Made by a program: the position numbers and the translations under genes. The notes beneath the pieces were generated by a model. The model searched no databases and was not told where the DNA came from. It was given only the letters and a program-made list of their open reading frames with translations. A stretch of 64,000 bases of DNA from Coniella vitis (taxonomy: Eukaryota; Ascomycota; Sordariomycetes; Diaporthales; Schizoparmaceae): positions 1,317,501 through 1,381,500 of the forward strand of contig WUJK01000011.1 of the NCBI GenBank assembly GCA_011317545.1, given 5' to 3'. Shown here piece by piece: positions 10,948-21,991 of this stretch; the stretch's first letter is position 1; the number at the start of each line of letters is the position of its first letter.

Positions 10948-11620
10948 GGTTGCAGCGGTCGAGTCGAGCAAGGGCTGACGTGGGCAGGGCGCGAGCACGT
11001 CTAGAAGCACGGGAGGCCACGTGGGAGTGAGGCCAATGTGCCACTGCAGCAGCCCGAGATCAGATCGCGGGTGCGGGTGCAGGTTTATATCCCATCTCGC
11101 CCGTCTCCTGGATGCAGGGCGGCGGCGGAGATTGCTGCAGCGGCGACACACCACGGGCACCGTTGTCAGCCTGTCTTTCTCGCCGCGCTAGCCGTCTTGG
11201 TGCCATGGCTGCAAGCATGGTGAGCCACACCCTGAGCCTTCTGCAGCTACCCTGGGCGGCGTGTGATGCGAGTGAGCTGAGCGGCGGCGAGCATCCGCGG
11301 GCGGACCGTGCAAAGGCAGTAAGCAGCAGCAGAGCAGGGCGGTGGACAACCGCAGACGTCAGAAGGATCAATAGTTCCCAGCGTTGGATCCTCCTGGGTC
11401 TTCCATATCTCCGGATAGCAGAGGCGTCGCCCGTCTGCTCGTGGTCAGCCAGCCAGGCCAGGCCTTATTCTGTGCTGTATCATCTCGCTTGGCGGGGAGA
11501 GAAGGGTGTATATCGCTGCTGTCATGCATGAATGAGCAAAGCCTGCAAGACTATGGAGCTGCTATAGTATAACCAAAGGCCGTCTGATCAAGTATCCCAA
11601 GCAGTCTCAAGTGCTGGCTG
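10948..11620. other. Intergenic region between BBE oxidoreductase and BVMO
   Basis: About 670 bases upstream of the oxidoreductase start. Only short overlapping frames without family motifs or splice support occur, so I see no gene here. It should hold the oxidoreductase promoter and the monooxygenase 3' end. Confidence 0.6.
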
Positions 11621-13564
11621 CTACTTGGCCAGGTAAAACGCCAAATCGGCACCAGGCGTATACTCCCGCCTGGCCCTCCCATTGCCCATGAACCTGAACC
11701 TGTTCTTGGACCGGTACACGATCTCAAAGTCTTCAGGACGCACATCTTTGATCATCTCGTAGTATGAAATGCCACTGCCAGGCCAGACAGCCGTCACCCG
11801 CCCGTCCACGCGCTGGTTCTTGTACCACGATCGGCACCCGCCCGACCAGACAAGTGTCTGCATGATCTCGTCACCGTACGCATTCAGCTCCTCGACGGCC
11901 TCTGGCTTGGGGTCCACGAATCTGGCCACCTTGTCAGCTCATGCAGGTGGACGACACGATACGATACGATACGATACGATGGACGGGGGCGCTGGTCAGG
12001 CGTGCTGGACAGGCTAACACTCACTTGATATCCTCCTCGGCCATCTTCCTGATCCACTTGCACATCCACTCGGCGCTCCATTGCAACATGGACATCAGGC
12101 TGCCATGGCCAATGGGGCTGTTGGGCCCTGCAAACATGAAGAGGTTGGGGAAGCCCGCCGCCATCAGGCCCAAGTATGCGTACGGCTCCTCCTTCCAGTG
12201 CTCCCTGAGCTCCAGCCCGCCGCGCCCAACGACCGGCCACCAAGGCCGATAGCTCACGTCAAAGCCCGTGCCGCACACGATGGCATCGAGCGCAAACTCG
12301 CGGCCGTCCACCGTGCGAAGGCCCGATGGCGTCGCCCGCTCGATCGCCTGCATCGTCAACGACACATTGTCGCGCTGCAGGGCCTCCAGATAGCCCGGCC
12401 CCGGCGAGGCGCGGCGGCAGCCAATGTCCCACGCGGGGATGAGCTGGCGCGCCAGCTCGTGGTCGCCGCCCAGGCGCGCCAGCATCAGGTCGGCCGCTGC
12501 TTGTCGGGCATCCCTCTGCGCCTGGCTACCCTTGTCAAAGAGCCCAAAGGCGGCGTTGGCGCCCGCCTGGATCGCCTTGCGGTACTGCTTCAGCTTCTCC
12601 GGGTCCTGGGCAAACTCGCGCTTCTCCTCGGCGGTGTAAACGTAGTTCTCGGCGTGCTGTATGACAACCGAGCCGAACCCCGGCGTGATCCACGTGGGGT
12701 TGCGGATGAAGTTGACCAGGTGCGCGGCATCCGGCGCCAGCTGCGGCAGGACCTGGATGGCCGAGCTGCCGTTTCCGATCACGCCGATGCGCTTGCCCCG
12801 GTAGTCGAACGCGCCCTTTGCATTCCACGCGGCCGTGTGCACCAGGTGGCCCTGGAACACGTCGAGGTCTGGGATCGACGGCCAGCGCCACTGCGAGAGA
12901 AAGCCAGTCGCCGAGACGAGAACATCGCAGACATCGTCCACGACGTCGCCTTCTCGCGCGCGGCGCACCTTGAGATGCCACCGCCCTTGGCCTGCGTCGA
13001 AGCGCGCGTGCTCTACCCGGTGCTGCAGCTTGACGTCGCGGTCCAGCTCGTACTTTGCCACCGTTCGCTTGATGTATGCCTGGATCTCGGCGCCAGAAGC
13101 ATAGTACGAGCTCCAATCCGGGTTGGGCTGTTTCCCCCAGAAACGTCGTCCATTAGCATGCAATTCTCCCGACTCTCCTTCCCAGAACCACCTTTGAGCA
13201 GTTGTAGCATCCCTCGTCACATCACCACACACACACCCAGGCTTACCTCAAACGGAAAGGCATACACATGTGCCGGAAAGTCGCACGCCACGCCCGGATA
13301 CGTGTTCACCAGCCACGTCCCGCCCACGTCCTCGTTGGCCTCGTATATGCAATGCTCCGCGACGGCCTCGACGCGTCCACACTCGCCCTCCGTCAGCCGA
13401 TGCGCATGCTGCAGCTGGTACGCGAACCCCAGCGCCGACACGCCTGCGCCAATGGTCACGATGCGCAGCCGCCTGGTGGGTGTGCCCTGGGGCTTGTCAT
13501 AGAGCGGGATCCAGGAGGGGGGCAGAGGCCGTCCGTGGCGCACACCGGGTGGTGTGTCAGTCAT
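11621..13564 (-). CDS. Baeyer-Villiger flavin monooxygenase (cyclohexanone-monooxygenase type)
   Basis: Three exons, 13247-13564, 12025-13127 and 11621-11921 (573 aa). The last acceptor (CCAG before 11921) was chosen because it restores a typical E-D-I-K-F-V-D-P-K-P junction; the nearer AG breaks frame. Motifs: FAD Rossmann G-A-G-V-S-A (39-44), G-G-T-W (81-84) with N-T-Y-P-G, the BVMO fingerprint F-Q-G-H-L-V-H-T-A-A-W (197-207), and the NADPH Rossmann G-N-G-S-S-A (about 220). The enzyme inserts oxygen next to a carbonyl using NADPH and O2, giving esters or lactones. The start at 13564 has a good context (ACC ATG A); an in-frame ATG at 13603 has a weak one. Intron 2 carries an ACGAT pentamer array. 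With the neighbouring oxidoreductase it could form a small tailoring pair. Confidence 0.92.
11956..11981. repeat. (ACGAT)n pentanucleotide repeat in BVMO intron 2
   Basis: Five consecutive ACGAT/CGATA units lie inside the intron 11922-12024. They have no coding role. Confidence 0.9.
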
Positions 13565-14704
13565 GGTGGTGTGCTGGGAAATGTTGTAGGACGCTGGAAG
13601 CATAAGAGACGCACTCTTATGGTTGTTTATAGGAAAAAAGGTGGACTATCAGGCAATAAAAGGCGAGATTCGGGACACTACAGGTAAGCTTGGAACGACG
13701 GAAAGGATTCTTCGTTATCAGAGTGGTAGTAGGAGCTTTCCTTTCCAAAAGAGGCAGAACAGGCCGAGGTAGAAATGCAAATGCAGAATCGGCGCGCACA
13801 TGAAATAGCGGGGGGTGGAATATAGAATCAACGGCTTTTTAAGCTACGAGGCATATATCAACATGGCCATTGTCACGGCACCATCTGCCTCAACTGGCAT
13901 CTTCAAGATTCATGTATCAAGTGGCATTCACAACCGTTGGTTCGATTCTAGGTGCCCATGAACGGGAATTTCGGAAACTTCAACACCAGCAACCTGTCTC
14001 GAGTCTCGACCCAGGAAGATAAAAGAGAGAAACAGAGAGGAAAGTCGCGAGGATGAACCCCAACCGAACATGCAGAATACTGGAGTAATACTACCCGACT
14101 ACTTATGTACTATGCATGCAGGATTCAGCGCACCGCAGCATCACCTCAGCCGTAATATAGCGAGCGGGGACTGCATGAGTCTCGGTCTCAAGATCCCATG
14201 TTGATGTGTCAAAATCCCTTCTAAACGGCTGCAATGTTGGGACCGGTTGTGAAAGCAATCTTCTTCCGGACCATCATCTCTCGTCACTGTGGTAATTTTG
14301 TTTTGTTTTTGTCCCCTTCTCTCATGTCTTTCTTCTATGCAGTCTGCTACTGCGGGCGTTATCCGCCAGCTTGCCGCATACGCATATGTCTAGCAGCGGG
14401 GCCTGCGGTGATGATAAAGGACACCCACCTCCCACATGTTTGTATCAAAAGGTGTGAATCGTATTTCACTCTTTATATTTAATGAGACTGATTATGTTGA
14501 CCCCCCTTCACATTCTGAGACGACTGTCAGTAACAGTTAAACTCTATCAATAATCATCTAGAAACGGGTAAATCAGACGTATCCGTGGGAACTCACAAAG
14601 TGGTATCACGGTTTTGGAAATAGACTTTTATTCTGCCTCCCCGGTTTAGTGCTATGGATACCATGTATATCCCGTTCTTTTCCCATTACTACCAAGCATA
14701 AAAA
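13565..14704. other. Intergenic region upstream of BVMO
   Basis: About 1.1 kb with only short frames. I see no conserved motif, RNA gene or repeat. It should include the monooxygenase promoter. Confidence 0.6.
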
Positions 14705-15116
14705 TCAGACGACCGCCCTATAATCCTGTCTCGTGTCACTGTCGGCCGCGACGGTAATCCTGCCCTTGGTAGCCGTGCTCTCACGAGGGACATGGTCAGC
14801 ATGGAGCGGAACGATCCCTTTCGTGCTGTTCTCGCCGTCCATGGTCTTTGAGCTAATCGTTCCTGTTGCTCACCTACATAAGTCAGCATATTGGCCACAA
14901 TGTAAGCAACGTGTTGTGGAAAGGAAAGGCAAGGGGTGTAGCAGAAAACAAGGCAGAACAAACGTTTCACGTACCATGCTTTGCCTTTGAACTTGTCAGG
15001 ATCTGAATGTTGATGTACTGTACAAGTGGTCCCGCCAGGTGGTGCGACCAAGTCACATCTTTGCCCAACCTTTCGAGGAGGCCTCCTGGTGCAGTGGTGA
15101 TTGACGGGCGCTGCAT
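14705..15116 (-). CDS. Small hypothetical protein (99 aa), two exons
   Basis: Exons 14975-15116 and 14705-14862, donor GTACGT, acceptor CAACAG, phase preserved. The protein starts M-Q-R-P-S-I-T and has an amphipathic first half and a Gly/Ser/Thr/Asn-rich middle (about residues 48-65), with no signal peptide or membrane segment. I do not recognise a family. The alternative acceptor TATGTAG (ending at 14873) gives another open but more Arg-rich tail and is less convincing. It lies just downstream of another small gene in the same orientation. Confidence 0.45.
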
Positions 15117-15197
15117 CGTGACAGAAGGCCTTGGGATATGGAAAGGATGTACTTCAAAAGCTTGGGTCTATAAAGTTGGCCTTGCGTTTTCTTGGGG

Positions 15198-16113
15198 CTA
15201 ATTGGTTGTCACCGACTGACTGATCTGATCGACTGAAGAGGCCTTGTCACCGAATGATTGGTCGACTGGAGGCTGCTGCTTGGTGCTGATAGAGGACTGG
15301 TCGACTAAGGGGAGCTGTTTGGTGCCAACGGAGGACTGCTCGACAGTGGAGGGCCCGGTGTCACTCAGATTCCAACAAAACAACGCAAACTCCAACAGCG
15401 GGATCTGTAGTACCTTGAAGTCCGCGATTGGCAACCTGCCACTGAAGGACTGCTCAACTCGAGAGGGCTGCTGTCGCTGACTTGCGGCATGTCGCTGCGC
15501 CATTTATTTACTATGCTCTGGAAGAAGTCCCTCACGGACTTGTGCATTGTAGAAACGTCGAATTCCGAAAAGCATCTGTCCAGAGCGACAAGATCTGCGC
15601 ACTCTGTCCACTTTTGCCAATCCCTATAGAGTATGATCCAGTCAGTTTGAGACAAGTCTTCAAAAACCATTCATATCCACAGGGGAAAAAAAGGGGGGGG
15701 GGGGGGGAACCCAAGTGCTAATTTCAAATCAAAGGCAAACACCACCAACGCAATGCCCAACGCAACTCGAAGATTGCATAGACAGGGAGGGGGCAGTCAT
15801 TCAGCATCACCATCAACCACCATCCCAGGTAAGCCAGGCCCACGAGAAGATAGGATAGTGCACCGACCTACGGCTGCTTTATAACCTTGAACAAACAAAG
15901 GAGATGGCGCACTTACTCTTGTTTTATACTGCTTTTGATCTGGTCAACAGCCTTCTGTATTCTGCCGATCACTGCGTTCGCGTTCAAGACAAAGCTCCTT
16001 ATGTGTGAAGTTTCGCCAGACGGAGTCGCACCCTCTAGCATATTATACTGCACGATCTGCGTTAGCAGGTCGGCAGCATGCTCGGTGATCACGCGTTGGG
16101 AGGCCTCTTTCAT
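15198..16113 (-). CDS. Hypothetical protein with C-terminal 11-13-residue repeats
   Basis: Proposed exons 15917-16113, 15414-15623 and 15198-15363 (190 aa), in phase. Exon 1 is helical, running from M-K-E-A-S-Q-R-V to I-K-S-S-I-K-Q-E. Exon 2 continues D-W-Q-K-W-T-E-C and includes V-R-D-F-F-Q-S-I-V-N-K-W. Exon 3 has four short repeats beginning V-(E/D)-Q-S or V-D-Q-I, each about 9-13 residues. The donor at 15413 is GTACTA and that intron is only 50 nt, so the second junction is the weakest part. The first intron (15624-15916) is long and contains a G tract. No known domain is recognised. A 5-codon upstream ATG frame in strong context lies just before the start (16130-16145). Confidence 0.45.
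15696..15709 (+). repeat. Poly-G tract
   Basis: An uninterrupted run of G residues follows a poly-A stretch, within the first intron of the hypothetical gene 15198-16113. It is a mononucleotide tract prone to slippage. Confidence 0.9.
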
Positions 16114-17660
16114 TGGATTGTATCTAGGCGCAGCATGCCATGGTGGTGGTGTGGGAAGGCGAAAGTCGAGGAAACAAGGCGGAGAGGAAGTTGCACGGAG
16201 AGGACACAACAAAGAGAGGAAATTGGACCTCCTCGCCTCTTGAATATCTTCTGATCAGAAGAATCAGCAGCACGTGGGCGCGTGAATGGAAATAGATGGA
16301 GTGTGCAGGAAAAACGTAGGTTCCGCGGCGTGTAGTGGGCAAAAGAGCCGAGTTCAGCAGGGCCAAAAAGAAAGAGGAAAACCCACCCATTGAACCCCTT
16401 CAGAAGCCGAATGGCTACGGAAAGGATCCTCTAGGGGTCAGATTAGAAGGAGAAGAGAGTATGATTTTCGAAGAACTTATTCCAAGAGTTCTGGCTCAAT
16501 AAATATATCCGTTGGCTGGGTGGCCATAGCGGAAAGGGGAAAGAAGTGCCCCTTCTGCACCAAGCCCTGGAACAAGAGGAGAATGGCAGGCTCTCATGTT
16601 TATTTGATCCTTCCCTCGATACAGCTTCAGCTTCGAGACCTGCTTGAAGCTAGCAGTTGCATTGCAGTAGCGAATCGGATCCTACCTTCTGTTTATAACG
16701 GACTTTGAAGGAAGGCATGACTCTTGAGTGCCAACATTGTCAAGTACGTAGTGTGGGGTGGCCATCATCCCCCGGCTCTTGCCGTTGTAGCTTCCGCAGC
16801 CGGTGCTTCTGCATCACTCTTGCTCTCGCAGGCACTAGTGCCAGGCAGCCCTCGTGCTTTTGAAGTGACTGTGGCAGTACCTACCCTTGGACCATTGAGA
16901 ACACAACGCGCATGGAAGCTTCTTGTTTGGGCATTCCCTTGCCTTGTGTGACGTAAGGAAATCGGCATGGAAAAGATGACGCTGTTTTGTGTCTGGAACT
17001 GGGCTGTACAACAGTGCAGTGCCAATCGAGTTGCCTTTGGTTCGAGCGGGTTGATGAGGGGGTCAATGTCATCAAGTCCAGGTATCGAACGCGTCAAGTC
17101 GGGATACTTGTCACGGAGCGCGATAGATTGATAGAAATTTACTACAGTCTATGGCAAGGCTTCAGGAATCCTTGCTTACGATCACTTGGTAGTCGGCCAA
17201 TAAAACGACGTTCAAATGTCAGATGGAAGTGGTCCTATGAATGTGTGCGGTCCTCTTATTGTCTATTAGGACACCTGATTCTCGAGGGCTGCAGCTCTAT
17301 CAATAGAACAAGAGAGGCCTATCGCACCCCTTTCAACTCTCGGTATATCCGAGATCGATGTCTCAAAAAGAAAATGCTATTGGACTGGCTCTGTACGTCT
17401 GTACGTGTGGGTTTGATGGGTTCTGTATTGCTTGTTTGATTGATTGAAGTTAAGCAAAGGGAGAGCACTTTGTACGATTCCCTTCTAGCCAGATCCACAG
17501 GCTAATAGTCATAAGCCTGCTTACGTACGATCATCACCAGTCTTGTTGGTGGTTCGGATGTTAGCATCTATCTAGACTATAGGATAGTTCCTCGTTATAT
17601 ATAATATAACCAATTTTAAGAATTCCCTACTTGCTTTATTAAAGACTATTCTCGATTAAA
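16114..17660. other. Gene-poor region
   Basis: About 1.5 kb with scattered short frames only. A minus-strand frame near 16850-17000 encodes a Cys/His-containing stretch (C-P-N-K-K-L-P-C-A-L-C, then Y-C-H-S-H), but I cannot build a gene around it. The part at 17560-17650 is AT-rich and may be the edge of a degraded repeat. Confidence 0.5.
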
Positions 17661-18171
17661 TTGGGTGGCTCGAGTGATTCCGAGTATATTCCTGGTATCC
17701 GCCCTGTCGCCGCCAAGGAATCCGACATCCGCAGTTGGGAAGATATGGAATTTATAGACGAGCCAATGCAGCCCGCTACGCGCACCAAGTACCTAGAGTC
17801 TACCGTAATGGAGTGTAAGAGTAAATACGGCTATGTTGGCGGAGGCTGGATAAGGATCCTTGGGCACCTGTTGGACAGACACAGTTACTTCGCAAGTTGT
17901 ATTATTACTCGAGAGATTCTCTACTATCTGCTCTACTATCCAGCTCTTTGTAAGTCCTTGGCTATTTTCTGTAATGAATTATTGGTGCACGAGTCCGGAA
18001 TAACGTAATCTCTTCTTTTTGGGGCGTATAGCGTGGTATAAAAAGGTACCAGCTTTTCCCAAAGTCGAGAGGGAACTGAGGCAAATCTGTGGGAGTGATG
18101 ACGATATTTACAACGCTATTATAAAGTGTTTATATGAACTGAGGGCAGCTGGCACGCCGTCTGGAAGATAG
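17661..18171 (+). pseudogene. Truncated gene fragment with one intron
   Basis: An open frame 17661-17949 joins in phase to 18032-18171 (donor GTAAGT, acceptor TATAG) and ends at TAG, giving about 143 codons of protein-like sequence (W-I-R-I-L-G-H-L-L-D, then E-R-E-L-R-Q-I-C-G-S). It has no ATG at its left end; the first in-frame ATG is 17745. An AT-rich stretch with stops lies directly upstream, so the 5' part seems lost. I do not recognise the family. A start at 17745 encoding about 114 aa is the alternative. Confidence 0.4.
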
Positions 18172-18691
18172 CATGGGATACGGCGTGAGTTTTGGTCGCG
18201 AATAACATTCTTATCGGGATATTGAACTGGCTTGTTTTGTTACGTCTCTCTTTCCATACTTTTCTTCTTTGTTGATGGGTTTCTGCTCTTATTGATCTCT
18301 TATATCATACCAAGTTTAACAAGACCGAGCATATACCAATAATGATTGTTATGAAACACAACTACGGGTTTCTTTTTACGTGATATGGAGCGAGGCTTAC
18401 TACTACCATTATGACTGACCGCTCCAACAGAAATTCTGTGATCTGACCTCGCAGCATGAACCAATGGAATGGCAGTGAATAATCATGCGGGGTCGAGCAC
18501 TCTATTGGTCTTGGCCGTGGGCCAGCCATCCCTTTGTTCTTCACGGCACAATAGTATACAAGCATATATTGGAAATGCAACTACGCTACGCTTACCCATA
18601 CTGTAACACTCTGTTCACGGTGCCCATTGATTCAACAGAGGAGTCCTCTGATTAACTCTCCAACTCTACCTCTACTGGCACAAATTGCACA

Positions 18692-19590
18692 ATGGAACCC
18701 GTTTTGCGAATGCCATTTCGTCTCAATGGGGACAACATGTTAGGCATGGGCGCTGGAGGCTTCGTTTGCTTCATTAGCAGACGGGTGGTGTTCAAATTCC
18801 CATATGAGTTCGACAATGCCCAGCTCAAGACCTTCGAAGAAAGCCCCGCAAGAATGGCGAATGAAAAGGCAGTGCATAGTCTACTTATGAAACACCCACA
18901 CCCAACATCATCCGATGCATCCTCTACATCCCCAAAGGTTTCTTCATGGAGCGCATGGAAATGACACTTCGAGACCGCCTCTGCGCCGCTCGCTCAGGAA
19001 ACAACGCTCCGAGCAATGACACCCAGCTGCGCTGGATCACGCAGCTCGCGAGCGCCCTTGCGTGGATCGAAGGGCTTGGGCTTGTTCATGGCGACCTGCG
19101 GCCAGCCAACATCCTCGTCACAGCAGACGACGACATCCGTCTTGCCGACTTTGACGCCTCTGTCCCTATCGGCGAAGAACTCGTTGTGGCGAGCGAGCCA
19201 TTTTGTAAAATGAATGCGAATTCCGAGTTCTCTGACGCCGGACCGATCAGTGAGCAGTTTGCGTTGGGGTCGTGTATTTACACAATTCGTTATGGTCATA
19301 TCCCTCTCCACGAGGTTGATCCTCCTGAGAGGGTTATAAAATTGAAGAACAACGAGTTTCCTTCCACAGCGGACGACGCAGAATTTGGGACTATGATTAT
19401 GGATTGTTGGCAGGGAAAGTACGCCTCCATCGCTGCCGTCTACAATGACATCAAAGAGCGATCTGGTGCCGTGGTTGTTGAGGAAATCGCCCAAGACTCG
19501 TCCGATCACATGGCGAGTCTGCTTGCTGAGTGTGAAGATTTCCTAGCACGCGGGAAAGCAGATGGAACGCCACAGTCTAGGCTACATTGA
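18692..19590 (+). pseudogene. Protein-kinase-like gene with a one-base frameshift
   Basis: Two overlapping frames (18692-18964 and 18946-19590) encode consecutive parts of one fungal protein-kinase-like protein. The first part has a glycine loop (L-G-M-G-A-G-G-F-V) and a V-V-F-K lysine strand. The second has the catalytic-loop motif H-G-D-L-R-P-A-N-I-L, a D-F-D in place of D-F-G, and E-Q-F-A-L-G-S. The break is at 18901-18905, where CACCCAAC would need one more C to continue into the expected H-P-N-I-I-R-C strand. No intron can bridge it. It is a pseudogene, or a base was lost in sequencing. The D-F-D and H-G-D variants are usual in this fungal family and may mean weak or no kinase activity. 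Confidence 0.75.
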
Positions 19591-20304
19591 TTCTCCTTTT
19601 TTCTTTCTTTTTCCCCTTCTTCTTCTTGTAATCAGAACCCCTACAGGTTCTGCTGGTCGATAGAGTTCTGCTTGGGGTTCTAGAGGGCAGTGTTCGTCAG
19701 TTTCGCTCTTTGTCTCTCACACACTCTACAGAAACCGTTTCTCCTCTTATTATTGGTATATTTTATGAATACAAATCTAGCAGCCAGCCACTATTCAGGG
19801 CTCGAATAAAAGCTTTCCCAATGCTCGAGAGGACCAATGGGGCGTGCTTATAGTTACAACTCGCCTTACCACCCATCATTTCCGCCGTATAGGAGATGCA
19901 TCCCCTTCAACGTACGGTAGTAGCTTGGCCGGTGATTAAAGATAATTTAGGAAAAGAAGAATGTAAGATATGACTGCCAAGTAGACACCTACTTCAATGA
20001 TATAAAGGTTGCCTTTCTATCAGTTGAAACCATAATACTAGATATATGTTTGTTTTCTAACTTGTTTGATGATTATCCTTTCATTGCTAAGCTACAGAAA
20101 CAACAATATACTATTCATCATTGAATAAGTGGTCTGGATCTATGAATCTCAACAAGTATCATTCATCATCTTACTACCCCCGATTCTCGCTTTCCGCTTC
20201 CTACTCTCCACATCAGATTCTCTTGTTCTCTTTCGATTTATATTTACACATATTCTCTGCTTCATTCACACAAATACTGCCCGTCTACACCAAGGATATA
20301 CCGT
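19591..20304. other. Intergenic region, tail to tail
   Basis: AT-richer spacer between the convergent ends of the kinase-like gene and the PaaK-like gene. It has CT-rich tracts just after 19590. No gene is seen. Confidence 0.6.
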
Positions 20305-21618
20305 CTATCTCGCCCCTTCGAACCTCTCCTCTACAATCGGTTTCAGCTTGCCTGATTCCAGCCGCACGAGGTCCTCAACAGCCACCCATTCGACTCGGAT
20401 GGGCGCGATGCGCCCTTCATCCCGTCGCTTCCGCCACGCCGGGCTCGCCTCCATGAAGCCCTCCTCAATCTCCGCCTGGACCTGCTCCGCATTCTCAGGC
20501 TCCTGCGCCGCGACCCGGATCGTCACCACGTTCCTGCGATCCGAGCGGCTCACCACCAGCTGGTAGACACTCCCGCCCTGGCCCAGCACGCGCGACATGA
20601 TGCCGCGGATGGAATGGAGCCCAATCTGCGCATTCGTGATCTTGAGCCCCACCGACTCGCGCCCGCGGAAGCGGAACAGGCCCGCCTCGTAGTCCACCCA
20701 CTCGGCCAGGTCCCCCAGCGGATACCGGATCTTGGGCTGCAGGCGCATGAGGAGGCTCGTGCCCACGACGCGCCCGCGCCTGCCGTTCTCCCGGATGACC
20801 GCGCCGTCGCCGTCGATGAGCTCCATGAGGACCGAGCTGCGGTTGACCTTGTAGAGCGGGTTCACGTCCGCATCGGCCTCGTCCTCGGCGCGGCTCTCGT
20901 GGAAGGCAAAGAACTTGAGCTCCACGCTCCCGTACGCCAGCGGCCGGATCTGGGCGTTGGGGAACACGGCGCCCGTGAGCTCGCGCAGGTCCGCGTAGAA
21001 GGCCTCGCCCGAGTACAGGATGCGGCGGATCCCCGGCAGGACGAGCTGCTGGCGCTGCAGGTGCTCGGCGAGGCGCGTGGCGTTGTACACGGTGCAGATG
21101 ACGACGGTGGCCTGGTAGTCGACCAGGGCGCGGGTGATGGACTCGAGCGTCTCGTTGCCGCTGACGGGGAGGTTGACGAGCGGGAGCGGGCAGGCCATGA
21201 GGGTCGCGTGGTACGAGACGAAGCCCGAGTAGAGGCCGCCGTGCACGGCGAGGTTGGCGACGCGGTCGCCGGGCAGCAGGCCGTTGGTCTCGGCCATGAG
21301 GACGCCGTTCATCTGCACGATGGTCTGGAACTCGCCGCGCGTCATGACGGCGGTCTTGGGCACGTTGCTGGTGCCGCCGCTGCGCAGGACGATGCCGTCG
21401 ACGAGCGGGGTGGTGAGCACGCGGTTGGTTGCGCCGTTGGAGGCCTTCCAGTACTCGTCGTTGTCGGTGACGGGGACATCTTCCAGGCGGGTCAGCTGCG
21501 CGGGCAGATCTTTGTAGAGGTCGCGGTAGAACGGGGAGTGTGTCCGAACAAATTGCAGCAGTTCACTGACGGCTGTTCTGGGAGCCGAGTCCGTGTCTGT
21601 CTCGGCTTCTAGACCCAT
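20305..21618 (-). CDS. PaaK-like adenylate-forming enzyme (phenylacetate-CoA ligase family)
   Basis: A single exon of 437 aa, close to the usual length of PaaK enzymes. The ATP-binding P-loop is S-G-G-T-S-N-V-P-K (80-88); a central Y-G-S-x-E segment and an R-x-x-Y-P-L-G-D-L motif fit the adenylation core; the C-terminal lobe contains E-S-G-K-L-K-P. These enzymes activate a carboxylic acid as acyl-AMP and usually pass it to CoA. ATG 21618 is the first in-frame ATG; upstream codons are read only from a GTG. It is the left-hand gene of the candidate cluster, and two copies of the shared CGG-N6 motif lie 318 and 361 bp upstream. The substrate cannot be told from sequence. Confidence 0.85.
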   Translation of the reverse strand: MGLEAETDTDSAPRTAVSELLQFVRTHSPFYRDLYKDLPAQLTRLEDVPVTDNDEYWKASNGATNRVLTTPLVDGIVLRSGGTSNVPKTAVMTRGEFQTIVQMNGVLMAETNGLLPGDRVANLAVHGGLYSGFVSYHATLMACPLPLVNLPVSGNETLESITRALVDYQATVVICTVYNATRLAEHLQRQQLVLPGIRRILYSGEAFYADLRELTGAVFPNAQIRPLAYGSVELKFFAFHESRAEDEADADVNPLYKVNRSSVLMELIDGDGAVIRENGRRGRVVGTSLLMRLQPKIRYPLGDLAEWVDYEAGLFRFRGRESVGLKITNAQIGLHSIRGIMSRVLGQGGSVYQLVVSRSDRRNVVTIRVAAQEPENAEQVQAEIEEGFMEASPAWRKRRDEGRIAPIRVEWVAVEDLVRLESGKLKPIVEERFEGAR

Positions 21619-21935
21619 GATGGAGGGCAGGTAGGCGGCTTTTCTCTCAAAGAAAGGGGAAGACGAGGGGCCTCTTCTTGCGCAGGCCAGTTGTTGTGGT
21701 GAGTGATCATGTGTGTGCAGCCGGGACTCTTTTTGCTTGCCATTGGAAAACACATTGCTCGATAAATAAGAAAAGATAGACGACTTTACTGCTCGGCTAG
21801 ATTCTCTTGGTATAGCAATTGCTATTGCTGATCGGAGGCTTCAGATGTCCCTTCTTGTCTAATCACGACAACAACATGCCTCGGTCAGCGCTACGAGCTG
21901 ATCATAACCAGAACGGTACGGAACTTGGTTATGTG

Positions 21936-21947
21936 CGGAGGCTTCCG
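21936..21947. promoter_or_regulatory. CGG-N6-CCG site 1, PaaK-like promoter
   Basis: CGG AGGCTT CCG, an inverted CGG pair with a 6-base spacer, 318 bp upstream of the PaaK-like start. The form matches binding sites of Zn2Cys6 dimers. Confidence 0.6.
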
Positions 21948-21979
21948 AGGACACAACTACGGAGCTGCTTGGGTGGGAT

Positions 21980-21991
21980 CGGAAGCCTCCA
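21980..21991. promoter_or_regulatory. CGG-N6-CCA site 2, PaaK-like promoter
   Basis: CGG AAGCCT CCA, the same motif with one changed base, 33 bp from site 1. Confidence 0.55.

Noticed and set aside
12081..13502. A 473-codon plus-strand frame opposite the BVMO gene
   Set aside because: Antisense shadow; the minus strand has all BVMO motifs and spliced exons.
13935..13960. GGTTCGATTC word resembling a tRNA T-loop
   Set aside because: No matching acceptor, D or anticodon stems can be drawn around it.
16914..16925. TGG AAGCTT CTT, similar to the cluster motif
   Set aside because: The CC of the second half-site is missing and no cluster gene is near.
20614..21612. A 332-codon plus-strand frame opposite the PaaK-like gene
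   Set aside because: Antisense shadow of a gene with an intact adenylation P-loop.
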